Origin: Sphingomonadales bacterium
GTDB taxonomy: Bacteria; Pseudomonadota; Alphaproteobacteria; Sphingomonadales; Sphingomonadaceae
Length of the DNA: 9,966 nt
Assembly (NCBI GenBank): GCA_020200935.1
Contig: JAIVHR010000244.1
Span: forward strand, 1 to 9,966
Reading direction: 5' to 3'
The notes under the pieces were generated by a model. It searched no databases, was not told the origin of the DNA, and saw only the letters and a list, made by a program, of their open reading frames with translations. The position numbers and the translations under genes were made by a program. This document shows, in pieces, positions 1-6,729 of the stretch. Each line of letters opens with the position of its first letter. The stretch's first letter is position 1.

Positions 1-60
1 GGCGCGAGCCGCGTCTTCCGCGCCTTCCCCTTCCGGCTGTGCGTCGAACGGCTGCGCTGA
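1..60 (+). CDS. 3' end of an unidentified upstream gene (partial)
   Basis: Frame 1 is open from the window edge to a TGA at 58-60 and encodes 19 residues ending FPFRLCVERLR. The composition looks like a real C-terminus, and it overlaps the GTG start of the next gene by 22 bp, which suggests an operon with coupled translation. In sphingomonads a methyltransferase next to a type III polyketide synthase often precedes this kind of FAD oxidoreductase, so a methyltransferase is a guess from context. Nothing in the 19 residues proves it. Confidence 0.5.
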   Translation, partial: GASRVFRAFPFRLCVERLR

Positions 61-1124
61 TCGTCGGCGGCGGGCCGGCCGGGAGCGCCGCGGCGATCAC
101 GCTGGCGCGCGGCGGGGCCGATCCGCTGCTGCTCGAACGCCATGCCGAGCCGCAGGATGCTCTGTGCGGCGGCTTCGTCAGTTGGCGGACGCTGGAACGG
201 CTAAGCGCGCTCGGCCTCGATATCGAAGCGCTCGGCGGCGAACCGATCGATACCCTCGCTTTGTTCGCCGAAAGCCGGGCATCCGAGGCGCGGCTGCCCG
301 AACCGGGCCGCGGCGTATCGCGGCGGCGGCTCGATGCGCTGCTGCTCGACCGCGCGGCGCAGGCGGGCGCACGGATCGAGCGCGGCGTCATGGCGCGCAG
401 CGCGGAAGGCAACGGGATCGTGCGGTTGGCCGACGGCGATATCGTCGTGGCCGGCGCGCTCTTCCTCGCCACCGGCAAGCACGAGTTGCGCGGGCTGGCG
501 CGCGAGGCGGGCGACACCGAGGGCGGCTGGATGGGGCTGCGCTTCCGGCTCGATCCGACGCGGCGGCTGGCAAAGGCGCTCGCCGGGCGGATCGAGCTGC
601 ATCTCTTTACGGGCGGCTATGCCGGATTGCTGCTGCAGGAGGACGGCACGGCCAATCTGTGCATGGCGGTGCGCCGCGATCGGCTCGGCGAGGCCGGCGA
701 TCGCGACGCGCTGCTCGCCAGGCTCGCCGATGAAGCTCCTTTGCTCGGCGAACGCCTCGCCGGCGGAGAGATCGTCGCCCGCGATGCCATCGGCCATGTC
801 CCCTATGGCTGGCGCGCGACACACGGCACGGCCGGGCTGTTCCGCATCGGCGATCAGGCCGCGGTCATTCCCTCGCTCGCCGGCGAGGGCATCGGCATCG
901 CGCTGGCGAGCGGCGAACGGGCGGCGCGCGCCTACTTCGCCGGCGGACGGCTCGCCGGCAGCGCCTTCCAGCCCGCCTTCTCCGCCCGCGCCCGCGAGCC
1001 GCTCGCCATCGCGGGGGTGATCGCCCGGCTCGCCGAGACGTCTTTGGGTGCGAAGATCGTGACCGGCCTCGCCCGTCTCCCCGGCGCCGCCCGGCTCGCC
1101 GCCCGCGCGACGCGCATCGCATAG
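39..1124 (+). CDS. FAD-dependent oxidoreductase, geranylgeranyl-reductase-like
   Basis: This 361-residue protein begins with a Rossmann FAD-binding motif (GGGPAG at residues 10-15, followed by a hydrophobic helix and LLLER, where the acid binds the ribose). It has a CGGFVS segment near residues 43-48 as in geranylgeranyl-reductase-type flavoproteins. The second FAD motif is GDQAAVIPSLAGEGIGIA, with GD at 271-272. The family includes prenyl reductases and PHBH-type monooxygenases; the substrate here is unknown. The length is normal and no core part seems missing. The GTG at 39 is chosen because the nucleotide-binding strand starts seven residues later. No good ribosome binding site precedes it, so translation may be coupled to the upstream gene it overlaps. 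The frame stays open to the window edge, so an earlier start cannot be excluded. A role beside a polyketide synthase or methyltransferase is inference only. Confidence 0.8.
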   Translation: MRRTAALIVGGGPAGSAAAITLARGGADPLLLERHAEPQDALCGGFVSWRTLERLSALGLDIEALGGEPIDTLALFAESRASEARLPEPGRGVSRRRLDALLLDRAAQAGARIERGVMARSAEGNGIVRLADGDIVVAGALFLATGKHELRGLAREAGDTEGGWMGLRFRLDPTRRLAKALAGRIELHLFTGGYAGLLLQEDGTANLCMAVRRDRLGEAGDRDALLARLADEAPLLGERLAGGEIVARDAIGHVPYGWRATHGTAGLFRIGDQAAVIPSLAGEGIGIALASGERAARAYFAGGRLAGSAFQPAFSARAREPLAIAGVIARLAETSLGAKIVTGLARLPGAARLAARATRIA

Positions 1125-1162
1125 CTCTTGCAGCCCGGGCCCGGCAGACGCATATCGCCCGC

Positions 1163-1242
1163 ATGGATCAGCGCGATCTCAGCGAGAGCGAATGGCGCGC
1201 ATCAACGGCGTCGCCCTGCGCTTCCATCCGCGCGGCGAATAG
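1163..1242 (+). mobile_element. possible IS5-type transposase scrap
   Basis: An ATG at 1163 opens MDQRDLSESEWRA, which resembles the N-terminus of IS5-family transposases with a DUF4096 domain (family pattern DLxDxEW). The frame then degenerates. From 1192, in another frame, the sequence reads ARINGVALRFHPRGE before a TAG at 1240. This recalls the next conserved block of the same domain (INGxLWRxRTG). If both matches are right, this is a tiny, internally deleted transposase fragment. The matches are short and could be chance. Confidence 0.22.
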
Positions 1243-1245
1243 CCG

Positions 1246-1263
1246 ATTCAGCCCCCATTCAGC
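1246..1263 (+). promoter_or_regulatory. tandem ATTCAGC repeats upstream of the PBP gene
   Basis: ATTCAGC occurs at 1246-1252 and again at 1257-1263, exactly 11 bp apart start to start, which is one helical turn. This spacing is typical of half-sites bound by OmpR/PhoB-type response regulator dimers. The pair ends 49 bp before the start codon of the penicillin-binding protein, a plausible activator position. A convincing -35/-10 pair is not visible; TTGAAG at 1276-1281 with TACGGC at 1299-1304 is weak. The regulator is not identifiable from the sequence. Confidence 0.4.
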
Positions 1264-1312
1264 GCAATATCGCGCTTGAAGACCGGACCAATCGACCCTA
1301 CGGCGAACGACC

Positions 1313-3313
1313 ATGGCAGCGGCCGCATCGAAACGAAGCCGGTTCAGCCGGCTTGCTGTAACCACGCTCAAATACGGGCTGTATGTCGCCCTGCTAGGCT
1401 TCGTCGCGCTCGCCGTGGCGGTCGGCATCGCTTGGTCGTCGCTGCCCGATTACGATTCCTTGCGCGCCTCGCCACAGGGCCAGACGGTGCGCGTGCGCGC
1501 CGCCGACGGCACGGTGGTCTACGAAATGGGGCCGAGCTACGGCCAGTGGCTCGATTATGAGGAAATCCCCGAGGTCATGCGCGATGCGATGGTGGCGGTC
1601 GAGGATCGCCGCTTCCGCATGCATCCGGGCGTCGACCCTATCGGCATCAGCCGCGGCGTCTGGGTCGCCTTTCGCGACGGTGATCAGGTGCGCGGCGTCT
1701 CGACGATCAGCCAGCAGCTAGCGCGCAACCTCTTCCTGACCAACAGCCGCAGCTTCGGCCGCAAGTTGCGCGAAGGCATCCTGGCGCTCGCGATGGAGCG
1801 CAAATTCTCCAAGGACCAGATGCTCGAGCTCTATCTCAACCGCGTCTATTTCGGCGGCGGCGCCTATGGCATCGATGCCGCCTCGCGGCGCTTCTTCGGC
1901 CATTCGGCGCGCGAGCTCGAACTGTCCGAAGCGGCGGTCATCGCCGGCCTCGTCAAGGCCAATTCGGTGCGCTATTTCACCGACTGGGCGCTCAACCGGC
2001 TCGACATGCTGGTCGACGAGACGCGCGCGCCATTGGATGTCTGGACGACGCTCGATCTCGACATGCAGACCCGCGCCGTCGAGGCGGTGCGCGCGCACAC
2101 CCCCGAAGGCGCGCAGGGTGCGCTGGTCGCGCTCGATCGCGACGGCGCGGTCCGCGCGATGGTCGGCGGCACCGATTATGTGACCTCGAATTACAACCGC
2201 GCGGTCACCGCCCAGCGCCAGCCGGGATCGGCCTGGAAGCTGTTCGTCTATCTGGCGGCGCTCGAGAACGGCTATACGCCCGACGATGCGGTGGTCGACG
2301 AGCCGGTGCAATGGGCCGGCTGGAGCCCGCGCAACAGCTCGGGCCGCTATGCCGGCGAGGTCGATATCAGGACCGCCTTTGCCTATTCGATCAACACCGT
2401 CGCCGCGCAGCTGGGCAGCGAGGTCGGGCTGCATACCGTCGCCGACATGGCGCAGCGCTTCGGCATCACGACGCCGATCAACACCCATCCGGCGATGGTG
2501 CTCGGCACCTCCAACGTCCGGCTGATCGACATGACGCGCGCCTTTGCATCGGTTTCGGCGCAGGGCGTCGCGGTCGTCCCCTACGGCATCGTCAGGGTGA
2601 CGATGGAGGACCCGCGGGTCAACGAGGAGATCGAGATCTACCGCGCCGAGATCGACAGCTCGCGCGTACTCGTCGCCAGCTATGTCGCCGCCGAAATGAC
2701 CGACCTCCTCCAGACCGCGGTCAATACCGGCACCGGCCGCGCGGCGCAGATCGGCCGGCCGGTCGCCGGCAAGACCGGCACCACGAGTTCGAACAAGGAT
2801 GGCTGGTTCATCGGCTTTTCGAGCGGGCTTACCACCGGCGTCTGGATGGGCCGCGACGACAACCGCGCGGTCGGCGGGCTGCAGGGCGGCCGGGCCCCGG
2901 CGCGCGCCTTTGCCGATTTCATGCGCTTCGCGGTCTCGGGCCGCCCGGTCGAAGAGTTCGATACCGAGGTGACATTGCCCGAATGGCAGCTCGAGGACGA
3001 GGACGAGGCCTATTTCGGCGATCCCTACGAGGAGATCTTCGTCGACGAGAACGGCATGCCGATCGAGAAGCCCAGCCTCCCGGGCGACCCCGACGGCCTC
3101 GGCGAGCCCGTCGCCCCCTATGACGGCGTCGAGGTCCGGCGCGGCGATCAGGATGACGAATTGCTGCGCCAACGCGAGCCCGATCGCGGCCAGCCGCGCG
3201 ACAGCCGCGCGCCGCCGTCGGCGCCGGGCAATGCCCCGCAACGCCCGCCGCGTCAGCCGCCCGGCGACGGCGGCGGGTCGTCCGCCATTCGCGCCGAAGA
3301 CCCGATATTGTAG
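1313..3313 (+). CDS. class A penicillin-binding protein (PBP1A family), glycosyltransferase part shortened
   Basis: This is a bifunctional peptidoglycan synthase of the inner membrane. A short cytoplasmic N-terminus is followed by one membrane helix (about residues 21-43). The GT51 glycosyltransferase domain has catalytic Glu97 in VEDRRF, then STISQQLARNLFL and QMLELYLNRVYFG. The transpeptidase domain has S306-A-W-K309, S359-I-N and K487-T-G, all intact. The C-terminus is an acidic then Pro/Arg-rich tail. The oddity lies at residues 216/217 (about 1960/1961): the sequence runs from AAVIAGLVKA straight into NSVRYFTDW. Relatives have the motif APSxYSP and roughly 50-60 more residues here, finishing the glycosyltransferase fold and linker. 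Reading frame is kept. The transpeptidase may work; glycosyltransferase activity is doubtful. The ATG at 1313 lacks a strong ribosome binding site but gives a normal N-terminus. The last 61 bp overlap the convergent ygjP remnant. Confidence 0.9.
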   Translation: MAAAASKRSRFSRLAVTTLKYGLYVALLGFVALAVAVGIAWSSLPDYDSLRASPQGQTVRVRAADGTVVYEMGPSYGQWLDYEEIPEVMRDAMVAVEDRRFRMHPGVDPIGISRGVWVAFRDGDQVRGVSTISQQLARNLFLTNSRSFGRKLREGILALAMERKFSKDQMLELYLNRVYFGGGAYGIDAASRRFFGHSARELELSEAAVIAGLVKANSVRYFTDWALNRLDMLVDETRAPLDVWTTLDLDMQTRAVEAVRAHTPEGAQGALVALDRDGAVRAMVGGTDYVTSNYNRAVTAQRQPGSAWKLFVYLAALENGYTPDDAVVDEPVQWAGWSPRNSSGRYAGEVDIRTAFAYSINTVAAQLGSEVGLHTVADMAQRFGITTPINTHPAMVLGTSNVRLIDMTRAFASVSAQGVAVVPYGIVRVTMEDPRVNEEIEIYRAEIDSSRVLVASYVAAEMTDLLQTAVNTGTGRAAQIGRPVAGKTGTTSSNKDGWFIGFSSGLTTGVWMGRDDNRAVGGLQGGRAPARAFADFMRFAVSGRPVEEFDTEVTLPEWQLEDEDEAYFGDPYEEIFVDENGMPIEKPSLPGDPDGLGEPVAPYDGVEVRRGDQDDELLRQREPDRGQPRDSRAPPSAPGNAPQRPPRQPPGDGGGSSAIRAEDPIL

Positions 3314-3700
3314 AGCGCCGCGCCGTTGGCGCGGAGCCAGGCCCGCTCGGGCGCCGGATCGCCGCCGAACAGTTCGGCGACGAAGGCATGAAACGCCGGG
3401 CCGTGATCCATGTGCCTTAGATGCGCCACCTCATGTGCCACGGTCGCCGACAGCACCCGGGGCGGGGCGAGGATCAGCCGCCAATTATAGCGGATGCGCC
3501 CGGCCGCCGAGCCGTTGCTCGATCCATGCGCGATGGCTTTCGATCCAGCCGGTGGCGCGCTTCAGGCTGTCGCGCGGCGGCAATGTCAGCACCGGCCGGC
3601 GTGCCAGGCTGTCGATGCGCAATTTCGCCCGCCGGGCGCGCGGATGGCGGCGGACGGCGAGCGTATGCCACCCGTCGGCGCCGCGGAATTGCAGGGTCAC
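3253..3700 (-). pseudogene. YgjP-type zinc metalloprotease (DUF45/M48-like), internally deleted and frameshifted
   Basis: Two pieces of one gene are visible. The N-terminal piece starts with GTG at 3700 (VTLQFRGADGWHTLAVRRHP) and reads through AWIEQRL before a TAA at 3485-3487. The C-terminal piece lies in another frame. It covers GRIRYNWRLILAPPRVL (from about 3501) and the zinc site HEVAHLRHMDHGPAFHAF, and ends in a TGA at 3253-3255. Family members are about 230 residues, with roughly 85 residues and the WGSCS motif between these blocks. Here the blocks abut around 3500-3512 and the frame changes, so no single protein carries both. The GTGA overlap with ycgN (3697-3700) shows the gene was part of the SCO1-ycgN operon. 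The tail overlaps the 3' end of the PBP gene. Family function is an uncharacterised metallopeptidase; activity here is very unlikely. Confidence 0.8.
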
Positions 3701-4128
3701 AGCTCGCGGTCGACGAGATGATGCTCGATCGGCCCCGCCTCCTCCTCCGATACCGCCCAGCCGCGCACCGATTGTCCGGCGCGGTGGACCGCCTCGCGGT
3801 CGCCGCAGACCAGATAGTGCCAATCGGGCAGCGGTCTGCCCTCGGCGCGCAGCCGATAGGCGCAGCTTGCGGGAAGCCAGGCCTGGTCGCCGACATTGCG
3901 CGCGGTCAGCCGCAGACAATCGGGCACCCGGGCCTTGCGGCCGCGATAGTCGCTGCAGCGGCAAGCGCCGATATCGAGCAGTTTGCAGGCGATATCGGTC
4001 GGCGTGATCTCGCCGGTGTCGGCATCTTCGAGCTTGTGCAGGCAGCATTTGCCGCAGCCGTCGCAGAGCGCCTCCCATTCCTCGCGGGTCAGCGCGTCCA
4101 ACGGCCTTTCCCAGAAGCGCGGCCTCAT
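3697..4128 (-). CDS. YcgN family (UPF0260) cysteine-cluster protein
   Basis: This 143-residue protein matches the YcgN/UPF0260 family over its whole length. It has the signature LCDGCGKCCLHKLED (Cys22, 25, 28, 29), then further conserved cysteines at 48, 56, 58, 71 and 89 within ACK, ACRCSDY, PDC and SCAY. The pattern is a CxxCxxxCC metal- or cluster-binding type, but no biochemical role is established for the family. No signal peptide is visible, so it is probably cytoplasmic. Its start overlaps the SCO1 stop in an ATGA (4125-4128) and its stop overlaps the ygjP GTG start (3697-3700), so translation is probably coupled along a three-gene operon. Length is normal. Confidence 0.88.
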   Translation of the reverse strand: MRPRFWERPLDALTREEWEALCDGCGKCCLHKLEDADTGEITPTDIACKLLDIGACRCSDYRGRKARVPDCLRLTARNVGDQAWLPASCAYRLRAEGRPLPDWHYLVCGDREAVHRAGQSVRGWAVSEEEAGPIEHHLVDREL

Positions 4129-4721
4129 GACGCCCAGCGCGCGATCTCGGCGGCGATCTCTTCGCCCGTCCCGTCCATCGGGATCAGCGCCAGCGGTTCG
4201 CCTTCGGGGCCGAACAAGGTCACATTGTTGGTGTGATCGACGAGATAGCCGCCCGCCTCATTTGGATCGCCCGTCGCGGAATAGACGCCATAGGCCTCGG
4301 TCGCCGCGTCGATCTGCTCCGGGGTGCCGGTCAGGCCGAGCAGCCGCGGATGGAAATTGTCGGTGAATTCGGCGAGTATTTGGGGCGTGTCGCGCTCGGG
4401 GTCGACGCTGATGAAGATCGGCTGGATACGGGCGGCGAGATCGGGATCGCTCGCCTCGAGCGCGCGCAGGCCCTGGCCGAGCTTCTGCATGTCGACGGGA
4501 CAGACGTCGGGGCAGAAGGTGTAGCCGAAATAGACCAGCCGATAATCGCCCTCGAAATCGCTTTCGCGAACGGTCTCGCCGCTTTCCCCGGTGAGCTCGA
4601 AATCGCCGCCGATCGAAGCGCCGGCAAGCGGCGGCTCGGGCGCTTCGCCGTCTCCGCCTCCCGAACAGGCGGCGAGCGCGCACAGCGCGGCGCCCAGAAA
4701 GGCTTTTCCAAAATCATTCAT
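4125..4721 (-). CDS. SCO1/SenC copper chaperone lipoprotein
   Basis: SCO proteins deliver copper to the CuA site of cytochrome c oxidase and act as thioredoxin-fold proteins on the periplasmic side. From the ATG at 4721 the protein has 198 residues. It begins with a lipoprotein signal (FLGAALCALAAC, lipid-modified Cys19) and a short Gly/Glu/Pro linker. The copper motif is CPDVCP (Cys70, Cys74) and the distal ligand is His163 in LVDHTNN, so all three copper ligands are present. ISVDPERDTP is a further family block. An in-frame ATG at 4736 would add five residues before the signal peptide. Neither start has a clear ribosome binding site, and 4721 is preferred for the more usual signal length. 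It is the first gene of the operon with ycgN and ygjP and is divergent from the ankyrin gene 60 bp away. Confidence 0.92.
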   Translation of the reverse strand: MNDFGKAFLGAALCALAACSGGGDGEAPEPPLAGASIGGDFELTGESGETVRESDFEGDYRLVYFGYTFCPDVCPVDMQKLGQGLRALEASDPDLAARIQPIFISVDPERDTPQILAEFTDNFHPRLLGLTGTPEQIDAATEAYGVYSATGDPNEAGGYLVDHTNNVTLFGPEGEPLALIPMDGTGEEIAAEIARWAS

Positions 4722-4739
4722 GACAGCGCCAGCCATGCT

Positions 4740-4768
4740 TTGCTAACAGACCGCTGACAAGACCATAG
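4740..4768 (+). promoter_or_regulatory. weak candidate promoter for the ankyrin gene
   Basis: TTGCTA at 4740-4745 is followed after 17 bp by CCATAG at 4763-4768. This is a fair -35 and a poor -10. AGGGG just downstream (about 4767-4771) is a plausible ribosome binding site for the ATG at 4782. The whole divergent gap to SCO1 is only 60 bp, so promoters of both genes must lie in or near it. Confidence 0.25.
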
Positions 4769-4781
4769 GGGCAGCATTGCC

Positions 4782-5402
4782 ATGAGTAGATTTGTAATTC
4801 CGGCGCTGGTCGGGGCCGCGATCGCGGTGCCGGTATCGACGATCGCGCCGCCGACGGCACAGGCGCAATATTCGAACACCTATAATTTCTTCCAGGGGAT
4901 ACGGGATCGCGATTTCGCCGCCGTCGAGGCGGCGGTCGATGCCCCCGGATCGACGGTGATCAACGTCCGCGAGGGCGAATCGGGCGACGCGGCGATCCAT
5001 ATCGTCACCCGCCGGCGCGACACCTCGTATCTACTGTATCTGCTGCGCGCGCGCGCCAATCCCAACCTCGCCAACCGCGACGGCAACACGGCGATGCATA
5101 TCGCCGCGCAGATCGGCTATGAAGACGGCATTCATTGGCTCAACGTCGTCGAGGCCAACGTCGACATTAGGAACAATCGCGGCGAAACGCCGCTCATCCT
5201 CGCCGTCCAGCAGCGCAACGAGGCGGTCATCCGCCGGCTGATCGAGGCCGGCGCCGATCCCGACGTCCCCGACAATGTGGTCGGCATGTCGGCGCGCGAT
5301 TATGCCGAGCGCGATTCGCGCGGCGCGAGGCTGCTCGCGCTGCTCGACCAGGCGCAGCCGCAAGACCGGTCGGCGGAGCAGGTCGGTCCCTCGCCCAATT
5401 AG
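4782..5402 (+). CDS. exported ankyrin-repeat protein
   Basis: This 206-residue protein has a Sec signal peptide (about residues 1-28, cleavage likely after AQA), so it should act in the periplasm. After a short helical lead (YNFFQGIRDRDFAAVEAAV) come ankyrin repeats at about residues 67-99, 100-132 and 133-165, with a partial fourth to about 190. They are marked by GDAAIHIVTRRRD, GNTAMHIAAQIGY and GETPLILAVQQRN. The last 15 residues are polar and disordered-looking. Ankyrin repeats bind protein partners; the partner is unknown. Length and repeat phasing look intact. It is divergent from SCO1 and converges with mmcB with only 3 bp between stops, which leaves no room for a separate terminator. 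Confidence 0.85.
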   Translation: MSRFVIPALVGAAIAVPVSTIAPPTAQAQYSNTYNFFQGIRDRDFAAVEAAVDAPGSTVINVREGESGDAAIHIVTRRRDTSYLLYLLRARANPNLANRDGNTAMHIAAQIGYEDGIHWLNVVEANVDIRNNRGETPLILAVQQRNEAVIRRLIEAGADPDVPDNVVGMSARDYAERDSRGARLLALLDQAQPQDRSAEQVGPSPN

Positions 5403-5405
5403 AAG

Positions 5406-5894
5406 CTAGTCCAGCCCGGTCAGGCTCGGATCGTCGAGCGCCAGCAGCCGCGCGGCCGCCCGGCGTGCGAAGCGCAGCGTCTCAGCGCGCCGGCGCGAAG
5501 CCGCGAGTTTGCGCTCGGGCGCGGGCCGCCCGATCGCCGCGTCATAGGCGTCGGCGACGATGAGCCCGCAGCAATCGGGCCGGAAATCTTCGCGCTTGAA
5601 GGGTTCCAGATCGAAGCCCGCCGGCACCGCCCAATAGAAATAATCGCAATAATCGAGATAGTCGGGCCATTTGGCATCGCCGAGCAGATCGGCGCGGCTG
5701 ACCTTGATCTCGACGATCGTGATGCGGCCCTTGGCGTCGAGCGCCATGATATCGGCGCGGCGGCCATTGCCGAGCGAGACCTCGCAAAGCGACATGCAGT
5801 CATGGCGGAAGAACAGTCGGCCGACGCCGCGCGCCACCGCGGCCGCTTGCGGCTCGTCCTCGAAACAGACTTCGGGTGCGGGTGTCGTGGCCAT
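5406..5894 (-). CDS. mmcB: MmcB family DNA repair protein, PD-(D/E)XK nuclease-like
   Basis: This 162-residue protein has the core GRRADIMALDAKGRITIVEIK. Asp48, Glu62 and Lys64 fit the D...ExK catalytic arrangement of the PD-(D/E)XK fold. LLGDAKWPDYLDYCDYFYWAV is typical of the alphaproteobacterial MmcB family. In Caulobacter mmcB is an SOS gene linked to mitomycin C resistance. Here a perfect LexA box sits 12 bp upstream of the start, which supports both the identity and SOS control. The ATG at 5894 lacks a good ribosome binding site but lies just ahead of the conserved region. The gene appears monocistronic, converges with the ankyrin gene, and is separated from the upstream DUF1491 operon by a palindrome. 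Length is normal. Confidence 0.88.
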   Translation of the reverse strand: MATTPAPEVCFEDEPQAAAVARGVGRLFFRHDCMSLCEVSLGNGRRADIMALDAKGRITIVEIKVSRADLLGDAKWPDYLDYCDYFYWAVPAGFDLEPFKREDFRPDCCGLIVADAYDAAIGRPAPERKLAASRRRAETLRFARRAAARLLALDDPSLTGLD

Positions 5895-5906
5895 ACGGAA
5901 AGGCTA

Positions 5907-5921
5907 GAACAAAGGTGGAAC
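5907..5921 (-). promoter_or_regulatory. LexA (SOS) box of mmcB
   Basis: On the minus strand the sequence reads GTTCCACCTTTGTTC, an exact match to the alphaproteobacterial LexA direct repeat GTTC-N7-GTTC. It lies 12 bp upstream of the mmcB ATG, where a bound repressor would block RNA polymerase. The family of the downstream gene (SOS-induced in Caulobacter) agrees with this reading. Confidence 0.85.
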
Positions 5922-5957
5922 TTTGGGAAGGGCGCTTTGGCCGTATGGTTTCTCGCT

Positions 5958-6061
5958 TCCGTTCGTCCTGAGCGAAGTCGAAGGGCGATGGCTCCCGGGT
6001 TGCCGGCGGAGCGCCCCTCGCCCTTCGACTGCTGCCTTCGGCAGCGCTCAGGACGAACGGA
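5958..6061. repeat. sphingomonad-type intergenic palindrome, branched
   Basis: TCCGTTCGTCCTGAGC (5958-5973) pairs perfectly with 6046-6061, and AGTCGAAGGGCGA (5976-5988) pairs perfectly with 6018-6030. Between the two right-hand arms lies a separate small hairpin, GCTGCC-TTC-GGCAGC (6031-6045), so the folded form is a three-way junction. The core GTTCGTCCTGAGC...TCGAAGG belongs to an intergenic repeat common in Sphingomonadales. It begins 22 bp after the DUF1491 stop and may mark the end of that operon or stabilise its 3' end. There is no T-tract, so a classic intrinsic terminator is not shown. Confidence 0.8.
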
Positions 6062-6082
6062 GGTCGGTGCTTGGCCTCCCGC

Positions 6083-6424
6083 CTACAACCCCCCCGTGAA
6101 ATCCTCGAGCCAGTCGGCATCGACCGCGAGGTCGAGTTCGACGACCCAGATATCGGGATCGAAATTGCGGCGTCTGGCGAGGTAGTCAGAGAATTCGGGC
6201 TCATCGCTGCCCGGCTCGGGTCCCGCCTCGGTCCAGCGGTAGATATCGTCGAGCCCGAGCGATCGTTCGAGCAGCTGCCGCGTCCGGCCTTCCCCGACGA
6301 TCGCCAGCAGCACCGACCCTGACATGGCGTCCCCCTTGGAAAGCACCATGGCGTGGCCGCCCTCGGCCTCCGCTTTCTTGCGTATCGCCGAGACCAGCAG
6401 CTTGGCGGTGAGCCTCGGCGTCAT
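6083..6424 (-). CDS. DUF1491 family protein
   Basis: This 113-residue protein starts MTPRLTAKLLVSAI and contains the DUF1491 landmarks: EGGHAMVLSKGDA (near residues 21-33), an IYRWTEAGP block and YLARRRNFDPDIWVVELD. The function is unknown. The open frame extends far upstream, but the family start and an ATGA overlap with the thioesterase stop (6421-6424) fix the ATG at 6424. Translational coupling is likely. It is the last gene of the aroE-to-DUF1491 run, followed by the palindrome. Length is normal and there is no signal peptide. Confidence 0.88.
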   Translation of the reverse strand: MTPRLTAKLLVSAIRKKAEAEGGHAMVLSKGDAMSGSVLLAIVGEGRTRQLLERSLGLDDIYRWTEAGPEPGSDEPEFSDYLARRRNFDPDIWVVELDLAVDADWLEDFTGGL

Positions 6425-6693
6425 CGATCGGGCTGGCGATAGCCGGCGAGCGACGACAGCGCGATTCGCGACCGCATGAAGGTTCCGGTGCCGCGGCCGG
6501 CTTCCTCGCCCTCGGCGTCGATCAGCCGCGCCTCGGCGACGAAGACGCGGCGATGACCGCTGATCCAGCGCCCTTCGGCGGTCACCGGCCCTTCGGCGAT
6601 CGGCTTGGTGAATAGCAAGTTGAAGCCGGTGGTCAGCAGGAAACGGTCCGAGACCATGCTGTTGGCGGCATAGAAGGCGGCATCGTCGAGCAT
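6421..6693 (-). CDS. PaaI-like hotdog thioesterase, N-terminal half missing
   Basis: Only 90 residues can be translated from the ATG at 6693. They match the C-terminal two thirds of a hotdog-fold thioesterase: the central helix (MLDDAAFYAANSMVSD) and the strands FLLTTGFNLLFTKPI, GPVTAEGRWISGHRRVFVAEA and GRGTGTFMRS. Family resemblance continues upstream in frame as PAGASHGTSYFK, which holds the catalytic-region HG, and runs directly into the ptsN stop codon at 6730-6732. No ATG, GTG or TTG lies between that stop and 6693. Relatives are about 140 residues with some 50 residues before this point. The most economical reading is a deletion that removed the gene's start and left its core fused behind ptsN. 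Its stop overlaps the DUF1491 start. A functional enzyme is unlikely. Confidence 0.75.
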   Translation of the reverse strand: MLDDAAFYAANSMVSDRFLLTTGFNLLFTKPIAEGPVTAEGRWISGHRRVFVAEARLIDAEGEEAGRGTGTFMRSRIALSSLAGYRQPDR

Positions 6694-6729
6694 CTTGAAA
6701 TAACTCGTGCCGTGGCTGGCGCCGGCGGG

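Noticed and set aside
201..824. 207-codon minus-strand open frame inside the FAD oxidoreductase
   Set aside because: The plus-strand product has clear FAD motifs. The antisense product has none.
1133..1146. GC-rich palindromic stretch after the FAD oxidoreductase as a terminator
   Set aside because: GCCCGGGCCCGGC can fold several ways but has no T-tract and no stable extended stem, so a terminator cannot be supported.
1718..3241. 507-codon open frame on the minus strand
   Set aside because: It lies wholly antisense to the PBP gene, whose motifs are clear. The translation is a biased Arg/Asp/Ala mix with no recognisable domain, as expected of a shadow frame in high-GC DNA.
5890..5948. 8-bp inverted repeat CCATACGG / CCGTATGG flanking the mmcB upstream region
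   Set aside because: The arms are short and 42 bp apart, and one overlaps the start codon. Chance is a sufficient explanation, and the LexA box accounts for regulation.
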